Assembly: GCA_947000775.1 (NCBI GenBank)
Contig: CAMQGK010000008.1
Span: 1,038,501-1,102,500, forward strand
Source of the DNA: Pterois miles
Lineage: Eukaryota > Chordata > Actinopteri > Perciformes > Scorpaenidae
Reading direction: 5' to 3'
DNA length: 64,000 bases
The notes beneath the pieces are model-generated. The model was not told the DNA's origin. It did no database searches and worked only from the letters and a program-made list of their open reading frames with translations. Positions 46,378-59,534 of this stretch are shown piece by piece. The stretch's first letter is position 1. The number at the start of each line of letters is the position of its first letter. Made by a program: the position numbers and the translations under genes.

Positions 46378-46710
46378 TCACAAGATACAATGTTGAAGCG
46401 TGCACTTAATCATATAAGAGTTTATGTCTTCTTTCTCTTCTGCAGTCCACTCAGCGTTTGACGACACCACTTCCTCCGCTGTAATCATAAAGTAGGGAAC
46501 TTGCATAATGCTGTTTTCCATGCTGGGATACATAATGAGCTCTTTTATACAGGAGCAGTTAACATGGCACATCCCAGCTGAAACTGTGCTCCAGGCCCAG
46601 AGCAGAGCTGCTGAGAAGTCATAGTTTCCCCAAGTGACACACAGACTCTCTGTATCGCTACTGGATGACCACACTGTTTCTAGTATGAAGAAGTTGATCC
46701 TACCAAACAT
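46378..46710 (-). other. Unidentified 110-codon ORF before a LINE-type tail
   Basis: The frame reads from MFGRINFFILETVWSSSSD through LWAWSTVSAGMCHVNCSC and SNAEWTAEEKEDINSYMIK to a TGA at 46380-46378. Codon use looks coding-like. Some 15 nt after the stop comes AATAAAGGAATATCTTATCT, the tail of the fish LINEs in this window. I do not recognise the product. It could be a host-gene fragment moved by a LINE, or an ORF of an unknown element. Confidence 0.3.
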
Positions 46711-47589
46711 TATTATACTATTTTAACAGATTTTGCCAGAAAGTCAAAATGCAACTAATAACGGCTTTCCCAAATTTTCCAGGCAGCAAACTTTTGTGTG
46801 GAATCCAGTTTTTGCAGCAGTCGGATTTGGAATAAACTCCCTCAATATGTTATTTACATCATAGTTGAATTAACCACCTTACATAATGATCCTGTCATGA
46901 GCCAGATATTTGTTCCACATCAGCACACTGACGCGCATTTAAACTGTGCCACTATGAAATCACATACAGTATGAATGCGCTCACACTTCTCTGGATTAAA
47001 AACGCACATTCAGAAGAAAGTACGAGGCCAGTGGTTAAAAAAGCAACTCTTTCTGTTCATCTGTCTCCAGTTAAAGCGATTTGTTTCATTATTGTCTCCA
47101 TTAAAAGCAGAAATGGTATGCGCAGAAGAGGGCGAATTGCACTGAAGCAGCTGCTTTGACGGTTGCAGTGATACACCAGTGGTCATTCCTTATCTTGGCC
47201 CACCAGCTGTGCAGCCCGGCTGGATTAAAGGGCTTTCGGGTGACGTAACACCCCCTCTGGCGGCCACGCCGGAGGTCCAGCATAAGCTGTGAATGTCTGA
47301 TTGCTGACAAGACATGACTCATCACCCTCAGCAGTTACCGTAGGTATAGATGATTTTCAACGCAGATATCAAATCAGTTTGTTCGCTGCATGTAGCTCCT
47401 CCCATAACATAGTGTTAATGTTAGCACATCTTATTTATGCGCTATTTTATGTATAGGAATCTATAGGTTACTTATATTAACATGAATTAAATAATAACTT
47501 AATATTAACTTTAGTACTGGGTTTATGTTTTTTATTATAAAAAGAACCCTTATACCAAGATATGTCCAAGTTGTGCAAACATTTAAAGG

Positions 47590-48037
47590 TAAAGGTCCCA
47601 TATTATGGTCATTTTCAGTTTCATACTTCAACTAGAACATGAATACATGCTGCATTTTCCTCATGCTGTCTGCCTGAATATGCCTGTATTTACCCTCTGC
47701 CTGAAATGCTCTGTTTACATTCATTTCAATGAGATTGCAATGAAATGTTGCCAGGCAACAGTTTGGGTTCATGTCTACTTCCTGTCAGTCAATGTCATTT
47801 ACATACACTACAACATGAAATGAACTGGGACGCATTTAGAATGCTTCCATTCAAAACTGTGAAATGGTCGATATACTGTATATTTGTGACATCACAAAAT
47901 GACAGAAATCTTGACGGCTTGCTTCAAAGACACAGTTTCTGGTACAGGCTAAGTGTATTTCACCATAGATTGAGTGTTTTGATTCTTTCACAGTACTTAT
48001 ATGGCACTTAAACCTGCTTTATAATATGGGACCTTTA
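47590..48037. mobile_element. MITE with perfect 17-bp TIRs
   Basis: TAAAGGTCCCATATTAT at 47590-47606 and its exact complement ATAATATGGGACCTTTA at 48021-48037 bound 448 bp without coding potential. A diverged relative is at 22922-23222. Confidence 0.93.
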
Positions 48038-48175
48038 AACACTGATTTTCATCAAGACTGGAAAAAATGCCAAAATAAAGTACATTATTTTATATAATAA
48101 TTATAATTATACCTTGAGAGAAGATCAATACAATCACGTATTTGTACAGTAAATATGAAGCTACCGCAAGCAGAT

Positions 48176-48260
48176 GGTTAGCTTAGCTTAGCATAGAGCC
48201 TGGAAACAAGGGGAAACAGCCCAGAATATGCCTACGAGCACCTCTAAAGCTCACTAATTA
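48176..48260. repeat. GGTTAGCTTAGC repeat fragment
   Basis: GGTTAGCTTAGCTTAGCATA, then GAGCCTGGAAACA, one arm of the palindromic element also found at 62213-62330. Confidence 0.7.
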
Positions 48261-48415
48261 CCAAGTTATATGTTGTTTGTTTAAGTATAATGACATTTTT
48301 GGTTGTTTTTGTTTCTGCTGGTTGCCTGGCAAATGCTCCCTGCCAACATATAGTGCGGCACATAACCAATGGGCAGCCTGGTCAACCCAGGCCTGAAAGG
48401 GGAAGCTAATGCAGA

Positions 48416-48665
48416 AGTGCCTCAAACTTGCATTCTTTCTAGTGACCAGCAGGGGGCGACTCCTCTGGTTGCAAAAAGAAGTCTTATTGTATAGAAGCCT
48501 ATGAGAAAGACTCTCTCACTTAATTTATTACCTCAGTAAACATTGCCAACATGAGTTCATGGTCTCAATCGCTAGTTTCAAGTCTTCTGCAATACAGCAT
48601 GATGTAGATTTAGTAAATTATGGTCCCATTTAGAGTCAAATAGGCTTCAAATAGGCACTTCTTAT
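48416..48665 (-). repeat. Family R, reverse copy
   Basis: AGCAGGGGGCGACTCCTCTG, TTGCAAAAAGAAGTC and GAGTTCATGGTCTCAATCGC, all reverse of 52862-53335. Confidence 0.8.
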
Positions 48666-50499
48666 TCTATGGAATTAATCCATTATTGAATTGCTATGGA
48701 ATACAGCCAAGTGTAGTATTTTGAATATGTTTTAACACATGTGATCTTAATACAGACACTTGGGAGACTAGCCTTTAACTAAACGAGATCTATATAAACA
48801 AATACTGGGGATTTTTTGTGACATGAAATTTAAATCTAGACATGTTCTCCCTACTAATGTGTAACTTCAGGCCCATCAGCTGCTTCAAAACCGCAAGCGG
48901 CTGTGCTATCATCACTGGACAGCTGAGATTTATTTAAGATATAGGAGACTTTACCTCCTTCATCTGTCCTGAACTCTGTGTGACCCAAAAAACCCCTCAA
49001 ACTTTAAATCACTCCCGGGGCCAAAGCTACTGTGTGAGAAATCATTGTGACACAACAGGAGGCAGTGATGGAGCACCTGTACTCTACCAAACAATGTGTT
49101 TGCTTCTGAGGTCATGGCAGGTTGAATGATTGATGAAAAGTCTCCTTCTCCATTATATCTACCAGTCCTGAACATAAAATATGTGCGGTCTGTGAGGATT
49201 TTTGGCACGGCTCAAGTTAGCCAGCGTTGGAACAAACGAAAGTGTAAACATGTCATTTATTGGTACAGAAAACTTTGTTTTGTACAGCTGCCAATAAAAA
49301 AGGTAAGCAAGAGGAATAATTGATGGCCTCGTACTGTAATACCATACAAAAACAAACTGGACACACAATGAATAACATGACAAACAATAAGCCTGGTAAT
49401 GATTTTGTTTGTTTTCTGATAAAATGCTCGCTACTGAGCTGCAAAGACGAGCCAATTGCAACAAGTGTTTAACAGGCATCGCATGCAATATCATGCAAAA
49501 CATTTTAATAAACTGCAAACAAAGGATCAAGGTGCATCCTAACATCATCAGTTTGTATTCTGAGTAGGTTCTGAAAAAGTTTACATTTAATTTTGGCGGT
49601 TATGCAGGATGCTGCTACCGCCCAGCCTTCCATTATAATCACCCACTGTGTCAATCAACCACCAGCCTGTGAGGTGTAATTCACTAAAGTGCTATTAAAA
49701 TGATGAGATTTGAGCTTAATCATAATTGAACCTCGGGGATGGAGCCATGGGAGGTTCAGACAGCCAGTGATGTAATCTACCACAGGGCAGGGAAAAGGAT
49801 CCGTCACATCTTTAATATCAGCACAAATCCAGCAGTGGGTGTGTTGAATGAATTCCAAGTTTGACTTTTATCACCTCATTTACTGCTGAGTCACTCTCGT
49901 GAGATCCTCTTTGCTCTGAGGTCAGGATTTTAGAAATACTCAGGTCCAGAGCAATACCCAGAGTAAGACACTTTTTACTTTCTTTTTGCCTCTTGGTGAC
50001 ATAGAAACAAGCAACAAACACTGCTGCATTATTGTGTTTTAAGTTATGATGAACAGTTGCCTATTTACACATCCGGCAAATACAGAGCAGCATTAGCATT
50101 CATTTGAGGGCATGTTTGTGGCCACCAGGTGAAGGTAAGTCCAATATTCACTCTCCTTTTTGCTCTGTTTTGGTCTCCACCAACTCTGGAGAGAAATAGC
50201 AGCTTCTTTAGCTTCTAAATGCTCCACTATGCCAGTGGATAACTTTGTCTGTCAGCCATTTGGCTCTGGGCAGGTAGTAATGTGCAGTGTTTTTTTAGAG
50301 ATTTTTCTCCTGAAAATGGTTGTGTCCGATCTCAGAGCTCATGAGAGTTGTGAGATTGACCCAAAACAGTTAGCTGAAAGACGCTATTAACGTCCATAGA
50401 GCTCGTATGAGCCATAGAGATAGTTTTGTATGTTAATAAAGTGATGCCTTTCATTTGATATGATCTATTCTTAATATAAAAATATTGATTATAGTAGCT

Positions 50500-51160
50500 T
50501 TAATAAATACTGAGGTCAGAAATGTAACAAAAACTGCAATATAGAGCGGGAATTATTAAACATGAATACACGTTAAGGTGCTAAATGCGAGACTGGGAAC
50601 ATTTCTGTTGCCTCCGCATGGCTCTCAACATGACGACAGCTGAGCCGGTGGCTAACAGATGCTAACAGTGAAAACTATGGCAACAGTGCTGACAGAACTC
50701 ACAGTGTTCACCTGAGGGGGAACCAGAGGATGGGCGCTATGCTTCTGCAACGACGCTGTTGGGTTACCAACTGTAACCATCATATGAGTGCAGTGCTGAA
50801 TGGCGGTCGTGAAACTAGGCAGTGGGGCACTAAAGGGCACAGGCAGCCGGCCCGGCTATGTCAACAAAGCATGGAGAAGCTCTGATTACTACACATACTG
50901 AGGGAGAGCGACTTCATTCTCTGCTCAGGTAGACATTACCACACTCTATCTTTACATATGTAATAGCTGTCTGCTGCTACATAAATGCTCTAAATATTGA
51001 ATAGAGCACCTTTAATAATTACTGAGGTCAGGAATGGTGGACCCCGCCAGTAACAATAAAATTGCTATATAAAGAGGTAATTATTGAATGTAAATACAGT
51101 TCATGGCTGTTGTAAAAAAAACACGAACGCTTTACCTGAATAATCCACTCAGTTTAAGTG
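50500..51160. repeat. Dispersed repeat with internal duplication
   Basis: AATACTGAGGTCAGAAATGT and its variant AATTACTGAGGTCAGGAATG occur about 510 bp apart, each followed by a CAATATAGAG- or TATATAAAGAG-type block. The middle (50585-50930) is GC-richer and may be a separate insertion. Confidence 0.5.
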
Positions 51161-52189
51161 TTGTGTCTCGTTTAAATCTAGCACCATAATCTCCTTCTGT
51201 CTTCTTCACACGATCACCGCTAGTTCAAAATCGGTGAACTCAGTGCTCCTGTTCCACACCACAATCAGCAGCACCCTCGGCCTGAGGGCGACGATAACCT
51301 TCATCGTCATCAGCTGCTCTGCATCCTCTTGTCCAGCATCGCTCTTTTCAGGTTACAGACTCATTGATGACTGTTTTATGAATGGTTCAATGATTTTAAA
51401 ATCATTCACATTCCTTTCAGAGTGATGTCGAGGCTTTTGATCGTCTGGATTTTCAGCTTTTGGCAGTCCAATGAAACGTCTGCATCGTTCCCTAAGTACC
51501 AAAATTCAGCTGGCTTTAAGTGATTATCTCCTATTGGGGCCAGACCTCTGGGGCCTGGAGTTTATAACTTTCATATCCTCCGTGTCAGCTCCTCTTCAGC
51601 ATTTTTGTTTTGTCCTCATTCTGCTGTTGATTCGTAAAAAGCTCTTTGTGAATAAAGTTGTTTTGATCTGCTGTCTCTTCCTCTTCTCTCGATGACTTCA
51701 AGTCAGACTGGATAACGTGGTCACTGGTGACCCTCATCAGCTAAACCAGGCTCCTTTTAATCACTGCCGTTGACCTCGTGACCCCATCTGCCCCCTGCAC
51801 ACTCACATCCTCCCCTCTTTAACCCTCCACAGCCACCCTCCTGCTGGCAGCAGTCCACCGGGGTTAATGCTGACTGAGGGAGTGGAAAAAAACCCTTGAT
51901 GCCAATGATCCAAAGCCAGTGTGACTTTCTCTCTGTTTTCCAAATTAGGACTCTCGCTAAATGCATATAACAGCTTACGCATGGCTGGGCGATGCAACGC
52001 TCTGCAGAGAACTTTTCTCGAAACGTCACCATTATCTTAACACATTTCTTCTGCATTTTTACTACATTTTGCTACATTTTTTTTTCTTTAAGGTTAAAAG
52101 AAATGCCTTGAACTAGGCCAAAAGAAGTTTTTAAAGTGGCTTTCAAAATGAGCCAGAAAGGTACACTAACATTCTTAATGATTTCATTT

Positions 52190-52545
52190 AGGGCTGTCAA
52201 AAATATTAGATTTTCAATACATAATTATAATTGCCAAAAGAATTCATGATAACAATGTTATCGCGATATCTATGGAAAATTTAAATAAATAAATAAGTCC
52301 GTCAAATTCATCTTTACCTTTGTAGATTTTTGACACTCAAAATTATGTTAAGTATGTAGTAGGAGGTGATATATTCTGCAAATATAACTGTATATATATA
52401 AAACAATTTAAGAGGTGCTGGATTATTTACAAAATATCATATGTGTGTTATTAACATGCTATTATTATCTAATTTTGGGATATCACGATTATCAATATCG
52501 TATGTTGTGTTGTAATATGTTGTGACACCCCTAATTTCATTCATC
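52190..52545. repeat. hAT-like MITE debris
   Basis: Starts TTAGGGCTGTCAAAAATATT, contains TTATCGCGATATC and ends ATCACGATTATCAATATCG with GTGACACCCCTAA, so the ends are loosely inverted. Confidence 0.55.
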
Positions 52546-52861
52546 TGTAGTGCTTCATGTGCCCTGGACTGTGCTTTTTCCCTTCATATCTGTCTCATAA
52601 AGCATCACTGTCACTTCACAATAATACAGACACATTACAACACAAATTAATTTTTCAGGTGCTGAACTGGCAAACTGATCCAGAGTGATAAACGCCGTCC
52701 ACAGAAGACCCACATCTAAACGAGGCCACACCCGTAAATACTCGCACTGTGATTATGTTGGTGACTTTATGAGTGTCGTTGCAGTGGCATGCTGTTGCTC
52801 TCAGGTAATTTCCACCTTTTATCTCAAACTGAAGGATTTAAAATGAAGTTCTTGGCGCATG

Positions 52862-53335
52862 CATAGACTTTATATAAGAAGCAGACGTGGTCACCGTGAC
52901 GTCAACCATTGGTTTGTGGACTATGGTTTTGATGTCTTGAGTGTGGCATTTTGATTTTTTGCAACCAGAAGTGGAGCTACGTACAACTGAATGCTAAATA
53001 AAACAAGTGACCAAAAGGTTAAAATTACCTATCATGAACTGAAAACACACTGTGACAGGGTTAAATCTGGAAGACGAACTCAACACAAATGGAACCATAA
53101 TTTACTAAATAAACATCATGCTGTACTGAAGATGACTTGAAACTAGCGATTAAGACCATAAACTCACGTTTACAATGTTTATTTAGGTAACGAATCATTC
53201 TCTCATAGACTGCTATACAATCAGGCTTCTTTTTGCAACCAGATGGGTCGCCCCCTGCTGGCTATTGGATAGAATGCAAGTTTAAGGGATACCAGCACTG
53301 GCTTCACTTTTCAGAAACAGAGGCTGCGCTGGGTT
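52862..53335 (+). repeat. Family R, near full-length copy
   Basis: CATAGACTTTATATAAGAAG to CACTTTTCAGAAACAGAGG, about 470 bp. Best model for the family in this window. No TIR or ORF seen. Confidence 0.85.
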
Positions 53336-53379
53336 TATGACAGCTGTTCAAAACTCCACTGAAAAAGCAAATATATAGA

Positions 53380-53720
53380 TAAATATTTAATGTGTACAGT
53401 ACATAGTGTTTAATCTTCTCTTTAATGTTGTGTACATATTGTTTATTTTAATGTGAATTTCTCCACTGTGGGACCAATAAAGGAATATCTTATCTTATCT
53501 TTTATCTTTAATGTGTACAGTTGCATAGAGTTCTGTATATCTTCATTTTTATTCCATACTTCTCAATGTCTTCAGTTCCTGTGTAATGCAATGAGTATTG
53601 TGTGTTATTTACTATTTTATTTTATTTTTCATATTGTTCTATGTGACACTGTGGTCCCTGTGAAACATAATTTCGTTACCCTGTTTATAACCCCTTGCAT
53701 TTGCGCAAATGACAATAAAG
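53380..53720 (+). mobile_element. Two LINE 3' tails in series
   Basis: CTCCACTGTGGGACCAATAA then AGGAATATCTTATCTTATCT ends the first at about 53503; the second ends near 53730 with GCGCAAATGACAATAAAGCA. No coding part is kept. Confidence 0.7.
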
Positions 53721-55264
53721 CACTCTAAGTCTAAAAAAACAATAAGTAGAATTATATTGTTCATGTTTCAAAGGCCCAATCACAACTTATACTATACATT
53801 CCTATCTATATTATTAGGGAAGGTGTAACTGAAGACATAAAGACAAAGAAGGAAGATTAGAGTAGTAGTTCAAGGACATTTTCACCTGGCACATCCTCCT
53901 CTGATGGACACTTTGTTCTGTTCTCTGACTGATCTTGTGACCTGATAGTAATGAGATGGGGACACTGTGTGCACCGTTGACACTGGCAGAGGCTACAGAC
54001 TTCTCACTGCATTATTACCCTACGATGTTTAACACGCTTCAAGTCTCTCCCCTAAACTTTATCCAGGACAGAAGCAATTAAATAGTGCAACAGAGGCAAA
54101 TAAAGATCCAGTAGTCATGCATTCTTAAAGCACAAGCAGATTTCATTAATACAAATGGCAATAAACAGCAAGGAATGTTACAAATGCTTTATCTGCTTCC
54201 TTATCTAACAGGGTCAATTTACTCATGTGGCCTTAATGTTACGAGCTTTTCGGTGTTTTTGATTTTGCACGCCTTGTTTTCACTTACAAAAATATGCACA
54301 CACATGTTCAGACATTTTATACAGCTTGTGTAATGTTTCAGTTCACGTCCTTGATCCTGCCTACTTACAAGTGGCTCGTTTAATTTGATTATCGTGATTG
54401 CCAAATGTAGATAAGTGACTTGATATAGTCATGATCATTGGTTTGCACACTGGGATCCAACTTGAGAATCTAAACGGCCTTTCACACAGAATTTGGTTTG
54501 AGTTGCGCTCGCCGCACATTACTGTTCATTAAATTCGACGCGCTTGGCTAGCAGCATGCTGCGCTCGGGTTTTGCTCTGTGCAGCGAAAAGCCACAAGCA
54601 ACAATGAACACAATTAAAACATACAAAATAGAAACCATTGAACTACATAGCCTACTGGTAGAAGCACAAATATCCAGGAAAAAATGACCAAATCAATGAA
54701 ATCTGCAAAATGCAGATGCTGCGTGGAGAATGGTACAAAACTGTGTCACAGTCGGTGGAATGCTGGTGGAAGGCAAGAAATTTGCTTTTTTCTCTGCATT
54801 CAGATTATAAGTTACACATATAATACTCTTACAATCTGCGGTAAAAACTAATCTACATGTTGATTTATATATAGGTCTGTATCTACAATTACACTGTATG
54901 CTGACGACATTTGATTATCCGTTTCTGGGCTTCATTTTTTTCAACTTTTGACACTACTAGAAATCAGTACCTCTTTGCTCTCCTCAGTCTGAGCCGTGTC
55001 ATATCAACCTAGTATCATGGGAAAGCATATATATAGCACATTACACAGACATTTTGCATGTCATGAGAATGCATTTTAGCCTTTTTGCATCATTTGTACA
55101 CCACACAATACAACTATGGTAATGTCAGCAGTTTAGTTGAGGCGACAAAACCACTTAAAAGCATAAATTGCACAACATTTCTGCATGTCATTTTAGACTT
55201 TTCACATGGAATTCATACACTGTGTTGTTACCATGAAATGGTTGCTGAAAGCGCTGTAAGAATT

Positions 55265-55460
55265 CAGTTTAGGCCACAAAACCACAGTTAGGTTAAGGAA
55301 AAACGTCATGGTTGGTCTTAAAATATGTACGTAAAGGGAGTAAAATATGTATGGAAACAATATAAGGTAAGTATAGAAAACACATGATAAATGTCACTAA
55401 CGTAACAAACAAAACACTGGTCTCCAGGTTAAAAGTCGTGTGTTTGTTGGACCCATAAAC
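55265..55460. repeat. Family K copy
   Basis: GGCCACAAAACCACAGTTAG, GTTAAGGAAAAACGTCATGG and later CACTGGTCTCCAGGTTAAAA, similar to 39489-39840 and 33355-33680. Confidence 0.55.
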
Positions 55461-56439
55461 CTCCCCAACCACCCAATCACAGGTCATTTCAGAGAGTGAG
55501 CGCTCCTATTGGCTGTTCATTCAGTGGAGGTAGCTGTCAATCACTCGCGAACTATGATCAAACGGGTCAAACTAGGCAGATCAAGTATGTAAAATATTTG
55601 CTCCGGCTGGTGGGCGGTGCTTGGTATCTCCTCATCAGATCTCAACATGGTGGCCGGGACACAAACTTCCTCATTTTACAGCTAAACAGTACACTACAAG
55701 ATGTTTCTGGAAACATTTGAGGCAAGAAGTAGGAATTACAGTAACAGAATATTGATTCATATTTGATCAGCGCTGCCTAGATTGACGATTGACAGCTGCT
55801 GAGATATAGCAGGCTCCAGCTTGGCTCTGATTGGTTGTTTTCTGTGAAATCTTCCAGATACCATGAGGACACCAAGACACGTTATTTCTTTGAGCCTTCA
55901 TATTTAATACACTACTCCAGGAGATTTAGATATATATAACTTTTTTTAATCATACTTGCTCCAATTCTACCTACTGCTGCTTTAATATTATACAGTGTAG
56001 CTGGAAATATAAGGCTTTTGTCAAGTTCTCACCTTCCACATTGTTCTCATGTTAATGCCCTGCCGCCTTATCCTCAGTATAAACACTACTGAGCCTCACA
56101 CACTCCTACACACAAACTGCATCCCTATCAAGTCTCGATGAAGGACAAGTGGATTTGTTTGATGCTGAAAATCAAAAGCACATCAGAAATAGCTCCACTG
56201 TAGACGTCCTCTTTAGCACCATCTGAAGAGGCTTTGGTGAGAGCTGATGTTTGTGAGAGGAAGAGGAGGGAGGAGATGAAGAGAACGGGGGGGGGGGGGC
56301 AAGTGAAAGTTGCTGCATCTCCTCGGGGATTACAGTAGTCTACTGTTACTCTCGGCCTTTATAGCAGCAGGAATGTGTTTGTGTGTCTGGGATTTGAGAC
56401 AGCTGCAGAAAAGGGGAGGGGCTGCAGTTTTATTTTCCA

Positions 56440-56600
56440 GTGGAAAGAGGGGGCGTGTCCCTTCACGCGATTGGCCCAGTGGGCTGATTCCAGTGTATGT
56501 GACATCACAACTTCATACCTGACCTACTTAAAGTGGCCGTGACGTCACTGCTGTCTCTTTCACTCTCTGTCCCCTTCCTCCCTCTCTTATACAACTCCTT
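56440..56600 (+). promoter_or_regulatory. Promoter-like segment with CRE and CCAAT motifs
   Basis: GCGATTGGCCC (inverted CCAAT) at about 56467, TGACATCAC at 56500 and a perfect CRE GTGACGTCAC at about 56539-56548, followed by a CT-rich initiator-like region. It could serve a plus-strand gene beyond the window or be a distal ndrg2 element. No exon was found next to it. A G13 run lies nearby at 56287-56299. Confidence 0.25.
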
Positions 56601-58279
56601 TCTCTCGACCTCTTTTCATCTTATCTCTCCCCTCTTTCCAATCCCTAGTTTTTCTCTTTTTTGTGCATTTATCTTGTCCTTTCTTCCCCCCATCACACAG
56701 GAATAGAGTCAAATAGGAGAGAGAGACACAGAGAGAGAAAAGAGGCAGAGTCATCAACCATTGCCAATAACCCAGTTTCTGCAGATTAAAGCTATATCGA
56801 TGAATATTAATGTGTTGGAAAGCAGTGCTGGCCCTGACGACATGACAAAATGGGAAGACATGCTTCCACCATATGGACAGAAAGGCTCTGTGGGACCATA
56901 AAGAGTATTTAGCGCTGATCTTGGTGGGGTTTTTAAGCATATACAGTGTCTAGATGTAAAGTGGTGATTTCACACAGCAAGCTAAAAAATATCATTGCTG
57001 GTGCAACAATCCTGGGATGTACTTAAAATTTCAGCAAAGAAACTAATGTAATCTGGTGCACTACCTACATGTGCATCTATTAGAATAGTATAATCAAATT
57101 ATGAGTATACAACTATACTACTGTAAGCAAAGCTTATACAGACTGTATAAAGTAGACTTTAAGGAGATTTCATCAGGTCATGAATATAAGGAGGTAATGC
57201 CCAATATTGGCCCTAATAAGCACTGATTTGGTGGTTTGCAGGTCAAAGGTCGGGGTCAAAACTGGGATAAATGTGGTTGAATGTTTTTAGATGTTTTCAA
57301 TGTGAAAAAGTGGTTGATTTACTAAATTAACAACATGCAAGCTGCAGTGTGCAACATAATAGTATAATTTCCTTGCATGTTAATTTCGACACTCATTAAT
57401 CCAAACAAATACCATATTTATGTAATACTAAAACTTGCTTGCGTGAAATGCCCCAGCAGCCTGTTGCACCAGCTTTATGTCATTTCTTTCTCTTTTTAAA
57501 TACAGGGCCGACACTATAGAATAGCCTTCTGTTAAACATCGAGCAATTCAAATTTTAAAAATAAAATAAAATATGACAGGCAGGTTCTGAGCATCTTGTT
57601 GAGTTTATATGATGTTTTTATTGTGTGTGCTTTTAGTGCTTTTATTCTAATGATTATTTATTTTGTGAATGATTTTAGGACATAGATAGAAAAGAAATAA
57701 AAATACTAGGACAGAGTTTTGAAGTTAATTTCTGTTTTGCATTGGTAGGATGTCCTTGGTTTGGTTGTCTATTATTTTAGGGATTCCTTGCATATCATGT
57801 GTGATTGTCTGTCCTTTTTTCTATGACACAGAAATGGAAATAAGTGTTTACACTTTACTTGTTATCCCTTGGATTGTTTTTTGTCTACTACTACCTGTAT
57901 ATTCATAAATTTAATAAAATCATTTGGTGGCATCTATAGGTGAGTGTGTAGGAGAACTACGGTGGTCAACATGAAAATGTGAATATCTCTGGCTTGAATT
58001 TCATTGGAAAAATACCCAGATCTTCTAGAGACTTCCGGGTCGCAGGTCCGATATGCACAGTAGCATCCACTTGGTCACATGACTAGGTCATGAGGTCCCA
58101 ACATCACGGCTTGTGCTGTCGTCACGGACACAAAAGCTGTAGTGCCACTGTTTGGCCACTACCAACATTGGGATCAGCGCTCCTCTTGGGGACTTGGTCT
58201 AGAGCATGCATGGGTAAACTATGGCCCGCAGGCCATAAATGGCCTATAATCTGCCCGCTGAATTTGTCCAAATTATAGT

Positions 58280-58860
58280 AGAAACTTCATTCAAGGCATC
58301 CTTGAGTACCGGCATGGAACGCACCCTGAAACGAACCCTGATGTGGACCAGTTCGCTGGTCCGCCTCTATGGGGTAGGCTCGGTCCACTGTCAAGTAAAC
58401 TCTGGAGCGGTTCATTTCTGGTGTGAACACCACTCAAACCAATCACAGGAAGCGCACCATTTTATCTGTCATTTCACTGGTTAAAAGAATGCCTCCTCTT
58501 CCTCCTTTGGTGAATGGTGGCTATTAGCGTGCTGTTTAGGTTAATTGATGACTCTAAAGTGCCCGTAGGTGTGAATGTGAGCCCTGCGATGGACTGGTGG
58601 CTTGTCCAGGGTGTGCCTCGCCTTCGCCCGGCGCCGGCTGGGATCATCTCCGGCGCTCCCGCGACCCCTAACGGGATGGGCGGTTGAAGATAGATGGATG
58701 GATGGCTATTAGCGTTTGCTAGTAAAAGGTCAAGTGGCAGGGGACAAACCTGGACTCACAGCGTAGTCAGTAAAACCAGTCAAACCAGACCAATTGCAAA
58801 CTCAATGTATCATCTGGTTTGGTTCAGGAACCGAACCTTTAGGTGTGAACCCGACCTTAG
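58280..58860. repeat. Dispersed repeat interrupted by retroposon G
   Basis: GGACCAGTTCGCTGGTCC, CATTTCTGGTGTGAACACC at the left and TCATCTGGTTTGGTTCAGGA, CTTTAGGTGTGAACCCGACC at the right belong to one older element. hAT-like text GGTAAACTATGGCCCGCAGG lies just before it (58211). Confidence 0.55.
58530..58702 (+). mobile_element. Retroposon G, 5'-truncated copy with duplication
   Basis: Begins TGCTGTTTAGGTTAATTGAT, i.e. inside the element, and ends CCCTAACGGGATGGGCGG with a GATGGATGG tail. TGGCTATTAGCG at 58518-58529 and 58703-58714 is a 12-bp target-site duplication. 5' truncation plus long duplication shows LINE-type target-primed insertion. Confidence 0.92.
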
Positions 58861-59511
58861 AATGCAGGATTAGCACCTCTCATCCAGAATTTTCACATTA
58901 TGACATGCTAGTACAACTGATGTTTGTTATCCCCACACAGTGCTCTCAGCCAGCAGCATCAGTGTGGTGTACATGTATAAGTGTATTACGGTGGAAAACA
59001 GATGTACCGGCAGATTTTTGTGTTCCTGAACACAAGCAGATTATCTGCGAGGAGCAGGGCCGCTGAGGGCTGATTACGGCCGCGGGGTCGCATCTAATCT
59101 CAGGCTACCGTCACATCAGACAACAACTGCTCCGTAGCGAGAGGCGTGGAGGCAAAGATGGAGGGAAAGTGATCGAGTTTAATGGTTAAGGAAAGAGTCA
59201 GGACAGAGATAGGGACACAGGGACAAACAGAGGGAGGGTAGTAAATAGATAAGAGATGTTAAAAGGTTGCACAGATTAAAAAAGATAAAGGAGGGACATG
59301 AGGGAAAAGAGAGAGATAATCCAACTTTTCCTCCCTTTGGTGAACATGGCCAAAAGGAGGAAAAGAAACAGGAGGCAAAACAGCCTGAAGCAACAATTCT
59401 TCCTCTCATCCTCCTCCTCTTCTTCTCCTCTTTGTGTTCGGTGGAAACCCTCTCTCTCCCTCATTTATATTCACACCAGCGATGGGGCTAGTCACAGGGC
59501 AACCACTGCAC

Positions 59512-59534
59512 AACACACACACACACACACACAT
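59512..59534. repeat. (CA)n microsatellite
   Basis: About 11 CA units. Confidence 0.9.
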
